Shown here: piece after piece, positions 27,639-35,805 of the stretch
Numbering within the stretch: the stretch's first letter is position 1
Layout of the letters: each line of letters opens with the position of its first letter
DNA from: Nonomuraea sp. PA05
GTDB lineage: Bacteria > Actinomycetota > Actinomycetes > Streptosporangiales > Streptosporangiaceae
Length of the DNA stretch: 64,000 nt
Direction: 5' to 3'
NCBI RefSeq assembly: GCF_008086045.1
Contig: NZ_VSEY01000005.1
Coordinates: 1-64,000 of the forward strand
Notes under the pieces: model-generated
What the model was told of the DNA's origin: nothing
What the model saw: only the letters and a program-made list of their open reading frames with translations
Databases searched by the model: none
Position numbers and translations under genes: made by a program

Positions 27639-28271
27639 CTACGCCTGCCGGGAGCGCCCTTCCAGGAGCCGGAGCAGCCGCTCCCGGCACTGCGGCCACT
27701 CCTCGGCGATGATCGAGAACATCGCGGAGTCGCGCAGCAAGCCGTCCTCCCCCGGCGCCCACGACTGCGACCACTGGCGCAGCACCCCCTCGAAGCGCGC
27801 GCCCACCTTCTCCAGCGCGGCCCGCGAACGCCCGTTGCGGGCGTCCGTCTTCAGGTCCACCCTGGCGACGCCCCAGCTCTCGAAGGCATGGCCGAACATC
27901 AGGAACTTCGACTCCGTGTTCATCCCGCTGCCCTGCGCCGGCCCGCCCAGCCAGGTGAACCCGATCTCGATCGCGCGCAGCCGCTCTTCCGACTTCGGCC
28001 ACAGGCGCGGCTCCCAGTAGGCGGTGACGCCGGCCGCGCGGCCCGACGCCCTGTCCACCTGCGCGTACGGGGAGAGCCTGCCCTCCGCCTGCCGCGCGAG
28101 CAGGTCGTCGATGTAGCCGCCGACCTCGTGCGCCCTCGGCACCCAGGTGAACCGGTACGCGCCACGATCCTCCTCGGCGGCCACGGCGAGGTCGCCTGCG
28201 TGGTGGTGGCCCAGCGGTTCGAGGCGGACGCGCTTGCCTTCGAGCACGGGACCCTTCAACGTGAATGTCAT
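27639..28271 (-). CDS. GNAT-family N-acetyltransferase (RimJ/RimL-like)
   Basis: A 210-residue acetyltransferase. The opening [20 protein letters not shown], the central [22 protein letters not shown] and the helix [20 protein letters not shown] are standard for RimJ/RimL relatives that acetylate protein N-termini or small amines. The start at 28271 is preferred because GGGGGTG lies about eight bases upstream; a start eight codons further up lacks a site. It stands alone between the tRNA terminator and the divergent regulator. Confidence 0.85.
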   Translation of the reverse strand: MTFTLKGPVLEGKRVRLEPLGHHHAGDLAVAAEEDRGAYRFTWVPRAHEVGGYIDDLLARQAEGRLSPYAQVDRASGRAAGVTAYWEPRLWPKSEERLRAIEIGFTWLGGPAQGSGMNTESKFLMFGHAFESWGVARVDLKTDARNGRSRAALEKVGARFEGVLRQWSQSWAPGEDGLLRDSAMFSIIAEEWPQCRERLLRLLEGRSRQA

Positions 28272-28483
28272 CGATGCACCCCCAAGGATGAGCATCTTCG
28301 CCGGGGCCCGGTGTGAGCGTCAACGGAGTTACGCCGACGCGAGGCAGGTCTCCCCGCGTCAACCCTCGGCGTCGGCTACGCCGACCGGCCCGGCCCGTGA
28401 GCTGCCCGCACCGGGGCCGTGGAACGGCGGTGGCACAGGCGTGTCACGCCCCAGGGGCAGGGGGCCTTCACGCCGGGAGTGAG

Positions 28484-30838
28484 ATGACCGAGGCGCATGG
28501 GGTGTTGATCAGGCTGGCCGGCTCCTTCACGGTCGAGCGGAACGGGGTGCCGTACCCTCGCGGGGCCGTCGGCGGCAAGGCGCGGGCGCTGCTGAAGCTG
28601 CTCGCCGTCGAGCGGGGCGCGGTGCTGGCGGCCGACCGTCTCGCCGAGGAGCTGTGGCCGGGCGGCGGGCCGAAACAGCCGGTGCAGAACGTGGCCACGC
28701 TGGTCAGCCGGCTGCGCGGGGCGCTGGGGACCGCAATCGTGGCCGGTGGCAGGACCGGCTACCGGCTGGGCGGCGCGCCCGGCGTGCGGGTCGACCTCGA
28801 CCTGGCCGCCGACCTGGTCGCCGAGGCGGAAGGCTGCCTGGCGGCCGGGGAGCCCGCACTGGCCGGAGCCGCCGCCGGACGGGCGGTGGAACTGCTGCAC
28901 GACGGCCTGGTGCTGGCCGGCGAGCCGGACGCGCGGTGGGTGGCGGCGGCCAGGGACGAAGCGGGCGGACTGGTCCGGCGCGCCCGCCACGCCGCCGCCC
29001 GCGCGGGGTTGCGGGCTGCCGACCCGGGCCGGGCGCGGCTGGCTGCTGAGGAGGCTGTGCGGGCGGATCCGTTCGATGAAGTGGCGTATCGGCTGCTGAT
29101 GCGGGCGCATGCGGCGGCGGGGGAACCGGCCAAGGGGTTGCTGGCTTACGAGCGGCTGCGGGGGCGGCTGGCGGCTGAGCTCGGGACGGATCCGGCGGTC
29201 GAGACGCGCGCCGTGCACCTCGCCATTCTGCGGGAGGAGCCTGGGGAAGGGGGGTGGGGCGGAGCCGCCGGAGTGTGGGCATGGGGTGGGCCACAGGAGC
29301 TCGGGAACCGCACGCCGCAGAGGGACACCGGTGTCGGCGGCAGGCGGGCCGTGCCGGAGCAGGGCGGGGACGCGGAGCAGCGCAGGGTCATGAGGAGGGC
29401 TGGGGTCGCGGGACCGGCTGGGGTCGGGGGTCGGGCTGAGGTCGGGGGTCGGGCTGAGGTCGGGGGTCGGGCTGGGGTCGCGGGGCGGGCTGGGGTCGCG
29501 GGGCGGGCTGGGGTCGCGGGGCGAAGTGGAGCTGCTGGACGGGCCGGGCTCGCGGGGCGGGAGGAGGAGCTGGCGGCGATCTCCGGGGCCTGGGCGCGGG
29601 CAGCGTCGGGCGGCACCGGGGTGGTGCTGATCGTCGGCGAGGCGGGGATCGGCAAGTCGCGGCTGGCCGCCGAGGCTGAGCGGATGGCGGGCGCGACGGG
29701 CGGGGTCGTGCTGCGGGCCCGCTGTCATGAGATCGAGCGGGCGCTGTTCCTGCAGCCGTTCGTGGACGCGCTGCGGCCGCGCGTCGCCCACCTGGCCGGG
29801 GACGTGCTGCGGAGGCTGGCGGGTGACTGGGCGTCGGCGCTGGAGTCGCTGGTGCGGGGCCGGGCGATGGAGCGCCGGTACGCGTTCGAGGCGGTGGCCG
29901 CGTTCCTGCGGGCGCTGGCCGATCGCGAGCCGGTGCTGCTGGTTCTGGAGGATCTGCACGCCGCCGGGCCTGCCACCGTGGAGCTTCTGCACTACCTGGC
30001 CAGGCGAGTGTCGGGGGTGCGGCTGCTGGTCGTGGCGACGGCGCTCGCCGGGGAGTGTGGTGTGGGTGAGGCGTTGCGCGGGGTGGTGGAGGTGGTGCGC
30101 CCGGGGCTGCTGCCGGTGGCGGCGGTGGTGGAGCTGGCGGGGGACGCAGAGCTGGCGGAGGAGGTGTACCGCCGTACGGGAGGGCAGCCGCAGCTCGTGG
30201 CCGCCCTGCTGGCTGACGCGCAGAGGGGCGAACGGGAACGGCAGGTGAACACGGGCGGGCCGGAGGCGACAGGCGCACCAGCGATGACGGGCGGACCGGT
30301 GGCGACGGGCGAGCCGGTGGCGGTGGGCAAGCGGGTGCCGGCGGGCAAGCCGGTGGCGGTGGGCAAGCCGGTGCCGGCGGGCGAGCCGGTGGCGGTGGGT
30401 GGGTTGGAGACGCTGGGCGAGCCGGTGGCGGTGAGTGGGTCGGAGGTAGTGGGCCGGCTGGTCTCTGAGGCGGTGCGGGCGGTCGTGCTCGGGCGGTTGC
30501 GGGGGCTGGGCGAGCCGGTGATGCGGGCGTTGCGGGCGGCGAGCGTGATCGGCGGGCCGTTCGATCCCGTGGTCCTCGGCGAGGTGCTCGCGCTGGCGCC
30601 GCAGGAGGTGGCCGGGCTGTGCGAGCGGGCTCTGGCGAGGGGGACGCTGGTGGTGCGGGGCAGCATGTACGAGTTCGCGGACACCCTGACCCGCGACGTC
30701 CTCCACGCCACGACCCCCGCTCCCACCCGAGCCGTCTACGAGCGCTGCGCCAGGGCCGGCGGGGCTCAGGGCCAGGTCTTGGCCTCCGCCTCGAACACGG
30801 CGGGGTCGCTCTCCAAGGGCAGCACGCACATCAGGTGA
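28484..30838 (+). CDS. SARP/AfsR-like regulator (winged HTH, BTAD, AAA ATPase), C-terminally truncated
   Basis: 784 residues: a winged-helix domain (LIRLAGSFTVERNG, then PVQNVATLVSRLRG), a bacterial activation domain BTAD (FDEVAYRLLMRAHAAAGEP, then ELGTDPAVETRAVH), and an AAA module with Walker A GEAGIGKSRLAAEAE. Between them lies a repeat of GGRAEV/AGRAGV units; a second repeat of the EPVAVGK type lies near residue 600. Relatives continue with a long TPR/helical region, but here the frame ends soon after YEFADTLTRDVLHA and the last 24 codons lie over the 3' end of the opposing VOC gene. The ATG with GGGAGTGAG upstream is chosen. It could regulate the nearby lanthipeptide locus. Confidence 0.8.
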   Translation: MTEAHGVLIRLAGSFTVERNGVPYPRGAVGGKARALLKLLAVERGAVLAADRLAEELWPGGGPKQPVQNVATLVSRLRGALGTAIVAGGRTGYRLGGAPGVRVDLDLAADLVAEAEGCLAAGEPALAGAAAGRAVELLHDGLVLAGEPDARWVAAARDEAGGLVRRARHAAARAGLRAADPGRARLAAEEAVRADPFDEVAYRLLMRAHAAAGEPAKGLLAYERLRGRLAAELGTDPAVETRAVHLAILREEPGEGGWGGAAGVWAWGGPQELGNRTPQRDTGVGGRRAVPEQGGDAEQRRVMRRAGVAGPAGVGGRAEVGGRAEVGGRAGVAGRAGVAGRAGVAGRSGAAGRAGLAGREEELAAISGAWARAASGGTGVVLIVGEAGIGKSRLAAEAERMAGATGGVVLRARCHEIERALFLQPFVDALRPRVAHLAGDVLRRLAGDWASALESLVRGRAMERRYAFEAVAAFLRALADREPVLLVLEDLHAAGPATVELLHYLARRVSGVRLLVVATALAGECGVGEALRGVVEVVRPGLLPVAAVVELAGDAELAEEVYRRTGGQPQLVAALLADAQRGERERQVNTGGPEATGAPAMTGGPVATGEPVAVGKRVPAGKPVAVGKPVPAGEPVAVGGLETLGEPVAVSGSEVVGRLVSEAVRAVVLGRLRGLGEPVMRALRAASVIGGPFDPVVLGEVLALAPQEVAGLCERALARGTLVVRGSMYEFADTLTRDVLHATTPAPTRAVYERCARAGGAQGQVLASASNTAGSLSKGSTHIR

Positions 30839-31149
30839 CCGCCCGGCGCACGCAGGACGCGGCACTCCAGCCACCGCGACACCTCCACGGCCCCGAGGCC
30901 GATCAGCCGCTGTGTCTCCGCCTCGACGTCGTCGCTCTCGATGTCGAGGTGGAAGCGGGGTTCGCCGTCCTGGATGGCCTGCACGGCCACGGCCAGGCCC
31001 GGCACTGCGCCGTGGAGGGAGATGAACTGCTCCTCCGCGGGCAGCGGGCGGGCCGTGGCGCCCAGGGCGGCGGACCAGAAGGCCGTCGCGGCGTCGGCTT
31101 CGGTGGCGGGGGTGTCGATGAGGAGGGCGAAGACGCGGCTGCGGTGCAT
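30766..31149 (-). CDS. VOC-superfamily (glyoxalase/bleomycin-resistance-like) protein
   Basis: About 127 residues with the paired beta-alpha-beta-beta-beta folds of the vicinal oxygen chelate superfamily (VFALLIDTPATEADAATAFWSAALG and PRFHLDIESDDVEAETQRLIGLGA). Members include antibiotic-binding resistance proteins and metal-dependent isomerases; which applies here cannot be told. It begins 10 bp after the lanM stop (a GTG at 31158 is an alternative) with no clear ribosome site, so it looks like the third gene of the class II lanthipeptide operon. Its 3' end overlaps the 3' end of the convergent SARP-like gene. Confidence 0.8.
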   Translation of the reverse strand: MHRSRVFALLIDTPATEADAATAFWSAALGATARPLPAEEQFISLHGAVPGLAVAVQAIQDGEPRFHLDIESDDVEAETQRLIGLGAVEVSRWLECRVLRAPGGHLMCVLPLESDPAVFEAEAKTWP

Positions 31150-31159
31150 GATGATCACA

Positions 31160-34129
31160 CTAGCGGCGGGTGTGCGGGCCAGGGTCCGGGAGCAGGACGG
31201 ACGGGAGGGTGCTGTCCGGGTGCATGCGCAGAAGCTGGTAGGCCACGCCGCCGAGCCCTGGTAGGAGGGTGGGCGGGAAGGCGTCCCTGGCGAAGCCGCT
31301 GATCGGCCCGTACTCCTCCAGGCTGGACAGGACGTGCGCGTCGAGGCGGCCCCGATCGAGGCCGGGTTCGGACAGGCCGCGGGTGATCGCGTGGCCGAGG
31401 AGCTCCCAGGCGCCGAGGTCGCCGTGGCAGAGCGTGTGGTTCCAGCCCAGGCCGTCCGACCAGCAGGAGCGGGCCGCGCGCCGCACGACGTCGGCCCAGC
31501 GCGGGTCCGTGTCGAGGAGGTCGGTCGCGGCGATGCCGATGCCGGCGGCGCCGTGGCACCAGGCCGCCGCGGTGTCGTCGTCCTGGCGGATGTCGAGCCA
31601 GCCCTCCTTGTCAGGCGCGTACAAAGTCTCCTCGTGGGTGAAGGCGGCCTCGGCCGTGGCGGCGAACGTGGGGTCGCCGGTGGCCTGGGCGAGGCGGGAC
31701 AGCGCCCAGCCGATGCCGGTGACGCCGTGTGCCAGGCCGCCGAGGCCGTCCGGGAAGCCGGGGTTCGCCCACCAGGCGGTGCCGTCGCCGGTTCGTGCGC
31801 GGGCGACCAGGTGGCGGCCGATGGCGACGGCCAGTTCGGCCGCCTCGGGCCCGTCGTGGTGCTCGGCCAGCCGGAGCAGCGGGACCACCGCTCCGGCCGT
31901 CCCGGCGACCAGGTCGAGCCGCAGGTCGTCGTCCGCCGGGGAGTCGGCCGGGGAGTCGGTCAGGGAGGAGGTCGGGGAGGAGGTCGGGGAGGAGGTCGTC
32001 AGGGCGGCGGCGATCTCCGGGACGAGGCTCGCCGCGCGAGCGCACGCCTCGTGCCGGCCGACGGCCCCGAGCCTGTGCAGCAGCAACCACCCCCAGATCC
32101 GCGACCCCAGCCCCAAGTAGCCACCCACTGGATCGGGCCGCCGCGCGCCCGTGCGCTTCGCCGCCTGCTCGGCCGCCCGGTCCTCCACCCTGCGCATCGT
32201 CCGCAACACGTCCGCCAGCAGGGACCGGAGCCCCGGCACAGGTTCGGCCCTGCCGCGTTCGGTCTCGTGCTGGTAGGCGGCCAGGAGGACCGCCACGCCG
32301 CTGATCCCGCCGTACAGGTCGAGGCCGAGCGGCAGCACCGCCCAGCCGGTCCGGTTGAGTACGGGGGCGATCCAGGTGGCGGTGCCGTCCTCCGCCCGTA
32401 CCGCTGAGGCGGCCAGTCTGCGCATGATGCCGGACGCGAGCCGCCGTCGGCGGCCGTCCAGGTCGTGTCCGAGCGGTTCGGACGGCAGCAGGCGGCGCTC
32501 GTCGGGCAGCCAGCCCTCGTTGAGGTACGCGCTGACCAGCGCGCACTGGATCACCTGCCGGTCCAGCGCCAGGTCGGCGGTGCGCCACCGGTGCAGGGCC
32601 GCCTCGACGAGGTCCTGCTGGGGACCCCAGGTGGTGCCGCGTGGCCCGGTGAGGCGGCCCTTGCGCGGCGTGGTGGCGAAGAACGGCACGTCCCCGTCCA
32701 GCAGCTCCTCGACCTCGGCCGCGATGACGGCCGGGTCGTCCGGGCGGCCGGGCAGGTTGGCCGCCTGCCGGGCGAGCAGGGAGGCGGCGCGGCGGCGGGC
32801 GGCGGGTTCGTCGTGCAGCGCGCGCGGATGCCAGAGCATGCGGCCCAGCTCCGCGTACGTCTCGGTGGAGCGCGGCACGACGCGGATCGGCAGGTCAGCG
32901 AACTCCGCCAGCAGCGGCTCCAGCTCCCCCGCCCGGTCCATCCGCCGCAGCCGCTCCGACAGCCCGCCGAACCCGGCGACGACCTCGTCCCAGTACGCGC
33001 CGAGCACCGGTTCGGGGCTGGGATGGTTGACCGCGGCCGGGATCGGCACCTCGGCGTGCTCGATCCTGGCCGCGTCGGTGCCGGCGTCCACGATGACGGG
33101 CACCTTGGGAGCGGGTTGCTGGCCGGGCAGCGAGCCGATGGCCGACGTGTCGACGCCGCGCCAGCCGAGCGCGAGACCGCGTCCCGGCAGCAGGCCCGTG
33201 CCCAGCACGGACCCGCCGACCAGCAGCGCGGCCCGGTCGAGCGCGAGGCCGTATCCGGTGGGCTCGAACGGGGGGCGCGGGGTGAACAGGGTCTCGCAGT
33301 CGACCACGGTGGGCACGGGGCCGGCGGCGACGAGGTTCTCGGCGTGCAGGTCGCTGCCGCCGAGCAGGCGCATGACGGCCAGCCAGTGGCCGAGGTTGCG
33401 GTAGAAGACGCGCAGTTCCCGCTCGCCGTCGCAGTGGCGGTGCTGGACGTGCCTGGCCCAGCCGTAGCCGTCGCGGGACACGACGTCGGGGACGGTGATC
33501 CTGGCGGGCTCGTCCTTCAGGACGGACGCGAGCAGGCGGGCGAGGGCGATGTCCACGGCCACGGAGCGCGGCTTGTAGACGAGGACGCCTGAGGTGCAGG
33601 CCAGCATGGCGACGGTCTGACCGCCGCGGTGGCTGTCACCGGCGCCGAACGAGAGCGCGATCAGCTCCTCCGTCGGACCGCCGTGGGTGATCGGGGCGGA
33701 GCCGGGGGCGCCGTGGGTGAGCGGGGCGAGGGCGGGGCGGTCGGCGGCGAAGCGGGTGGCCAGGGTCAGGGCCGCCGCGCACCTGCCCGCGATCAACCGT
33801 TCCAGGCGCGGCAGCAGCGTCGGGTAGTGCTCGGCGAGCGACTCCCAGTACGCCCGCTTCGACGCCCGCTCCTCCCACTCGCGCCAGCGGGCCCGCGGGT
33901 CCTGCCCGGTGAGCCTGCCGGTGATCCTGGCGGCGTTGAGCTCCAGGAGCAGGACCCGGTTGGTCTTGAGCCGCACCGTCTCCAGCGCGGACGTCTCGGC
34001 GGCGGCCCGGACGATCTCGCGTTCCGCCTCCGACAGGCCGCCGATCCGGCCGAGCTGGGCCGCGAGCCCGGCCAGAGCCGGCTCGAGCAGGCAGCCCAGC
34101 ACGGCGGCGCTTATCGCGTCCTTGTGCAT
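31160..34129 (-). CDS. lanM: Class II lanthionine synthetase LanM
   Basis: A 989-residue bifunctional enzyme. The N-terminal DUF4135 dehydratase domain phosphorylates and eliminates Ser/Thr of the precursor; conserved parts are VLVYKPRSVAVD near residue 180 and GSDLHAENL with VDCETLF near 260. The C-terminal LanC-like cyclase keeps its zinc residues, seen as AWCHGAAGIG near 859 and TLCHGDLG near 900. Length is normal for LanM. The ATG lies 6 bp after the precursor stop without its own ribosome site, so translation is probably coupled. No LanT transporter or separate protease is adjacent. Confidence 0.93.
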   Translation of the reverse strand: MHKDAISAAVLGCLLEPALAGLAAQLGRIGGLSEAEREIVRAAAETSALETVRLKTNRVLLLELNAARITGRLTGQDPRARWREWEERASKRAYWESLAEHYPTLLPRLERLIAGRCAAALTLATRFAADRPALAPLTHGAPGSAPITHGGPTEELIALSFGAGDSHRGGQTVAMLACTSGVLVYKPRSVAVDIALARLLASVLKDEPARITVPDVVSRDGYGWARHVQHRHCDGERELRVFYRNLGHWLAVMRLLGGSDLHAENLVAAGPVPTVVDCETLFTPRPPFEPTGYGLALDRAALLVGGSVLGTGLLPGRGLALGWRGVDTSAIGSLPGQQPAPKVPVIVDAGTDAARIEHAEVPIPAAVNHPSPEPVLGAYWDEVVAGFGGLSERLRRMDRAGELEPLLAEFADLPIRVVPRSTETYAELGRMLWHPRALHDEPAARRRAASLLARQAANLPGRPDDPAVIAAEVEELLDGDVPFFATTPRKGRLTGPRGTTWGPQQDLVEAALHRWRTADLALDRQVIQCALVSAYLNEGWLPDERRLLPSEPLGHDLDGRRRRLASGIMRRLAASAVRAEDGTATWIAPVLNRTGWAVLPLGLDLYGGISGVAVLLAAYQHETERGRAEPVPGLRSLLADVLRTMRRVEDRAAEQAAKRTGARRPDPVGGYLGLGSRIWGWLLLHRLGAVGRHEACARAASLVPEIAAALTTSSPTSSPTSSLTDSPADSPADDDLRLDLVAGTAGAVVPLLRLAEHHDGPEAAELAVAIGRHLVARARTGDGTAWWANPGFPDGLGGLAHGVTGIGWALSRLAQATGDPTFAATAEAAFTHEETLYAPDKEGWLDIRQDDDTAAAWCHGAAGIGIAATDLLDTDPRWADVVRRAARSCWSDGLGWNHTLCHGDLGAWELLGHAITRGLSEPGLDRGRLDAHVLSSLEEYGPISGFARDAFPPTLLPGLGGVAYQLLRMHPDSTLPSVLLPDPGPHTRR

Positions 34130-34135
34130 GTCGGA

Positions 34136-34372
34136 TCAGCAGCAGACCCGCGGGCGGGAGTCCGTGCACACGGTGCCGCAGACGGTGACCGCGGCGGGCT
34201 GCGCCCCGGCCTCGGTGGAGCCGAGGATCGCCTCCATCGTGATGTCGGACTCGGCGTAGTCGCCGCCGGCGAAGAGCGGCCCCGCGGGGCTGTCCCAGCC
34301 CTCGACGGGACGGGTGTCTCCGCGCCAGCCTGCCACGATCCGCTCGGCCAGTTCAGCGGTCATTGGGGCCAT
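34136..34372 (-). CDS. lanA: Class II lanthipeptide precursor peptide, mersacidin-type leader
   Basis: A 78-residue precursor. The leader holds IVAGWRGDTRP and DSPAGPLF, similar in layout to the SWKDP and NPAG blocks of mersacidin-family leaders, and ends ILGSTEAGA, a double-glycine-like site. The core after it carries AAVTVCGTVC and TDSRPRVCC: four Cys (65, 69, 77, 78) and four Ser/Thr (63, 67, 70, 72), ending in CC. Up to four lanthionine rings are possible. AAGGGAAGAAG precedes the ATG. The lanM gene follows at once. The product sequence does not match a lantibiotic I can name. Confidence 0.88.
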   Translation of the reverse strand: MAPMTAELAERIVAGWRGDTRPVEGWDSPAGPLFAGGDYAESDITMEAILGSTEAGAQPAAVTVCGTVCTDSRPRVCC

Positions 34373-34439
34373 GTCTTCTTCCCTTCTGCGCTCCGGCCCT
34401 TCTCCAGCGGGCCGGTCGTTTCCGGATGTTGCCAGCCGG

Positions 34440-34457
34440 CGTTGCACATCCGTTGCA
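34440..34457. promoter_or_regulatory. Two CGTTGCA heptamers 11 bp apart upstream of lanA
   Basis: CGTTGCA occurs at 34440-34446 and 34451-34457, separated by 4 bp. An 11-bp period of heptameric direct repeats is the known layout of SARP binding sites. The pair lies 68-85 bp before the lanA start, and a SARP-like gene lies 4 kb away. A function in lanA activation is inferred. Confidence 0.4.
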
Positions 34458-34489
34458 GTGGGCGATATGTCGCCTTGTGCGAAGTTTTG

Positions 34490-34521
34490 GTTTCGGAGCG
34501 TGTATAGACCGTTTCGGAGCG
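34490..34521. promoter_or_regulatory. Direct repeat GTTTCGGAGCG, two copies 21 bp apart
   Basis: Identical 11-mers at 34490-34500 and 34511-34521, two helical turns apart, lie 39 bp before the GTG of the membrane protein gene, with TATAGAC between them. This is a candidate activator or sigma-factor site. Confidence 0.4.
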
Positions 34522-34559
34522 GGTAGCGCCGAGGCATTGGCTCCTCGGAGGAGGAAACC

Positions 34560-35351
34560 GTGGATATCAACATCGGCCAGGGCCTCTCAGACGCCTGGCG
34601 GCAAATAGCGACGTTCGTCCCGAAGCTGATCGCGTTCCTGGTGATCCTGCTCATCGGGTGGATCGTGGCCAAGGCACTGGAGAAGATCGTCGACAAGGTG
34701 CTCGAACGGGTCGGCTTCGACCGCGCGGTGGAGCGCAGCGGCGTGCGCCGCTGGCTGGAGCGGAGCAAGTACGACGCGAGCAGCCTGCTCGCAAAGATCG
34801 TTTTCTATGCGATCCTGCTGGTCACCCTGCAGATAGCGTTCAACGTCTTCGGGCCCAACCCGGTCTCGGCGCTCCTGGCAGGCGTGGTCGGCTGGCTGCC
34901 CAAGGCCCTCGTGGCCATCGTGATCATCGTGGTGGCCGGGGCGGTGGCCAAGGCCGTCAAGGACATCGTGGCCGGGATGCTCGGCGGACTGTCGTACGGC
35001 CACTGGGTGGCGACCGCCGCGGCGGTGTTCATCTGGGCGCTGGGCATCATCGCGGCGCTCAACCAGATCGGCGTGGCCACGACCGTGACGACGCCGGTGC
35101 TGATCACGGTGCTCGCCACCATCGGGGCCATCGCGGCGATCGGCATCGGAGGCGGGCTCGTGCGGCCCATGCAGCAGCGGTGGGAGCGCTGGCTGGGGCG
35201 GATCGAGCAGGAGGCTCCGCAGGCCAGGGCGCACGCGGAGGCGTACCAGCGGGGGCGTGAGGACGCCCGCGCCATGACGGACGAGACGGCGCCCATCCGG
35301 ACGTCGCCGACGGCCGGCGGGGCGCACCGCTCCGACATGCCTCCGGGCTGA
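34560..35351 (+). CDS. Membrane protein of the CmpX / TM-helix mechanosensitive-channel type
   Basis: A 263-residue protein with five hydrophobic segments (for example IAFLVILLIGWIVAKALEKIV and WLPKALVAIVIIVVAGAVAKAV) separated by short amphipathic parts, and a charged cytosolic tail. The duplicated TM_helix pattern with GFDRAVERSGVRRWL matches CmpX-like small-conductance channels, which lack the MscS beta domain. The GTG has a strong GGAGGAGGAAACC site. It is divergent from lanA and followed by a clear terminator. A role in peptide self-protection is possible but unsupported. Confidence 0.82.
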   Translation: MDINIGQGLSDAWRQIATFVPKLIAFLVILLIGWIVAKALEKIVDKVLERVGFDRAVERSGVRRWLERSKYDASSLLAKIVFYAILLVTLQIAFNVFGPNPVSALLAGVVGWLPKALVAIVIIVVAGAVAKAVKDIVAGMLGGLSYGHWVATAAAVFIWALGIIAALNQIGVATTVTTPVLITVLATIGAIAAIGIGGGLVRPMQQRWERWLGRIEQEAPQARAHAEAYQRGREDARAMTDETAPIRTSPTAGGAHRSDMPPG

Positions 35352-35370
35352 GGCCTTGGGACCTCGGGCG

Positions 35371-35397
35371 GCCCAGGCGCGACACCCGCGCCTGGGC
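35371..35397 (+). terminator. Hairpin terminator after the CmpX-like gene
   Basis: GCCCAGGCGC (35371-35380) pairs with GCGCCTGGGC (35388-35397) around a 7-base loop, 20 bp after the stop. Only two T residues follow, typical of high-GC actinobacterial terminators. Confidence 0.7.
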
Positions 35398-35466
35398 GTT
35401 CGTCCGGGCTGAGTGCGGGCGCCGCCCGTCGCGCGTAAGGCCAGGCGAGGCGGGACGGTGGTGGGG

Positions 35467-35778
35467 TCAGGCCGGGTGGCCGTCGGCGAGGAGGTCGAGC
35501 TCGCGGGTGAGCCAGCACACCGCCGTCAGCCGCAGCGACGCCGAGTCAACCTCATCGGTGAACGCCCACCCCCGGTACCGCAGCTCGTCGAGGAACCCGA
35601 GCAGGTAGTCGCCCAGCGTCTCCCGGTCGAGCGGGATGGCGTCACGCAGCACCGCCGCGTGCTGATCGACCGCGGCCACCAGCCCCGGGTCACCGTCCAT
35701 CCTGGCGAGCTGGGCGTCGCCCAGGGCGTGCATGAGCCAGCGCAGGGGCGAAGCCGCCCATCCCTCCTCGAAGACCAC
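35467..35778 (-). CDS. Hypothetical 103-residue protein
   Basis: A helical, acidic protein beginning VVFEEGWAASPLRWLMHALGD and ending TRELDLLADGHPA. It has no signal, no membrane segment and no family I recognise; it reads like a small actinobacterial protein with several conserved-looking aromatic residues (LRYRGWAFTDEVD). The ribosome site before the GTG at 35778 is weak. It lies 27 bp downstream of pobA on the same strand, so it may be co-transcribed. Confidence 0.6.
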   Translation of the reverse strand: MVFEEGWAASPLRWLMHALGDAQLARMDGDPGLVAAVDQHAAVLRDAIPLDRETLGDYLLGFLDELRYRGWAFTDEVDSASLRLTAVCWLTRELDLLADGHPA

Positions 35779-35805
35779 GCGCCAAGGTTAAAGCATGTCC
35801 CAAGG

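Noticed and set aside
28313..28483. N-terminal extension of the SARP-like regulator
   Set aside because: The extension is Arg/Pro-rich without domain similarity, while the ATG at 28484 has a good ribosome site right before the winged-helix domain.
34373..34768. Extended reading of the class II precursor to 210 residues
   Set aside because: The upstream part is antisense to the CmpX-like gene; the ATG at 34372 has a ribosome site and gives a normal precursor length.
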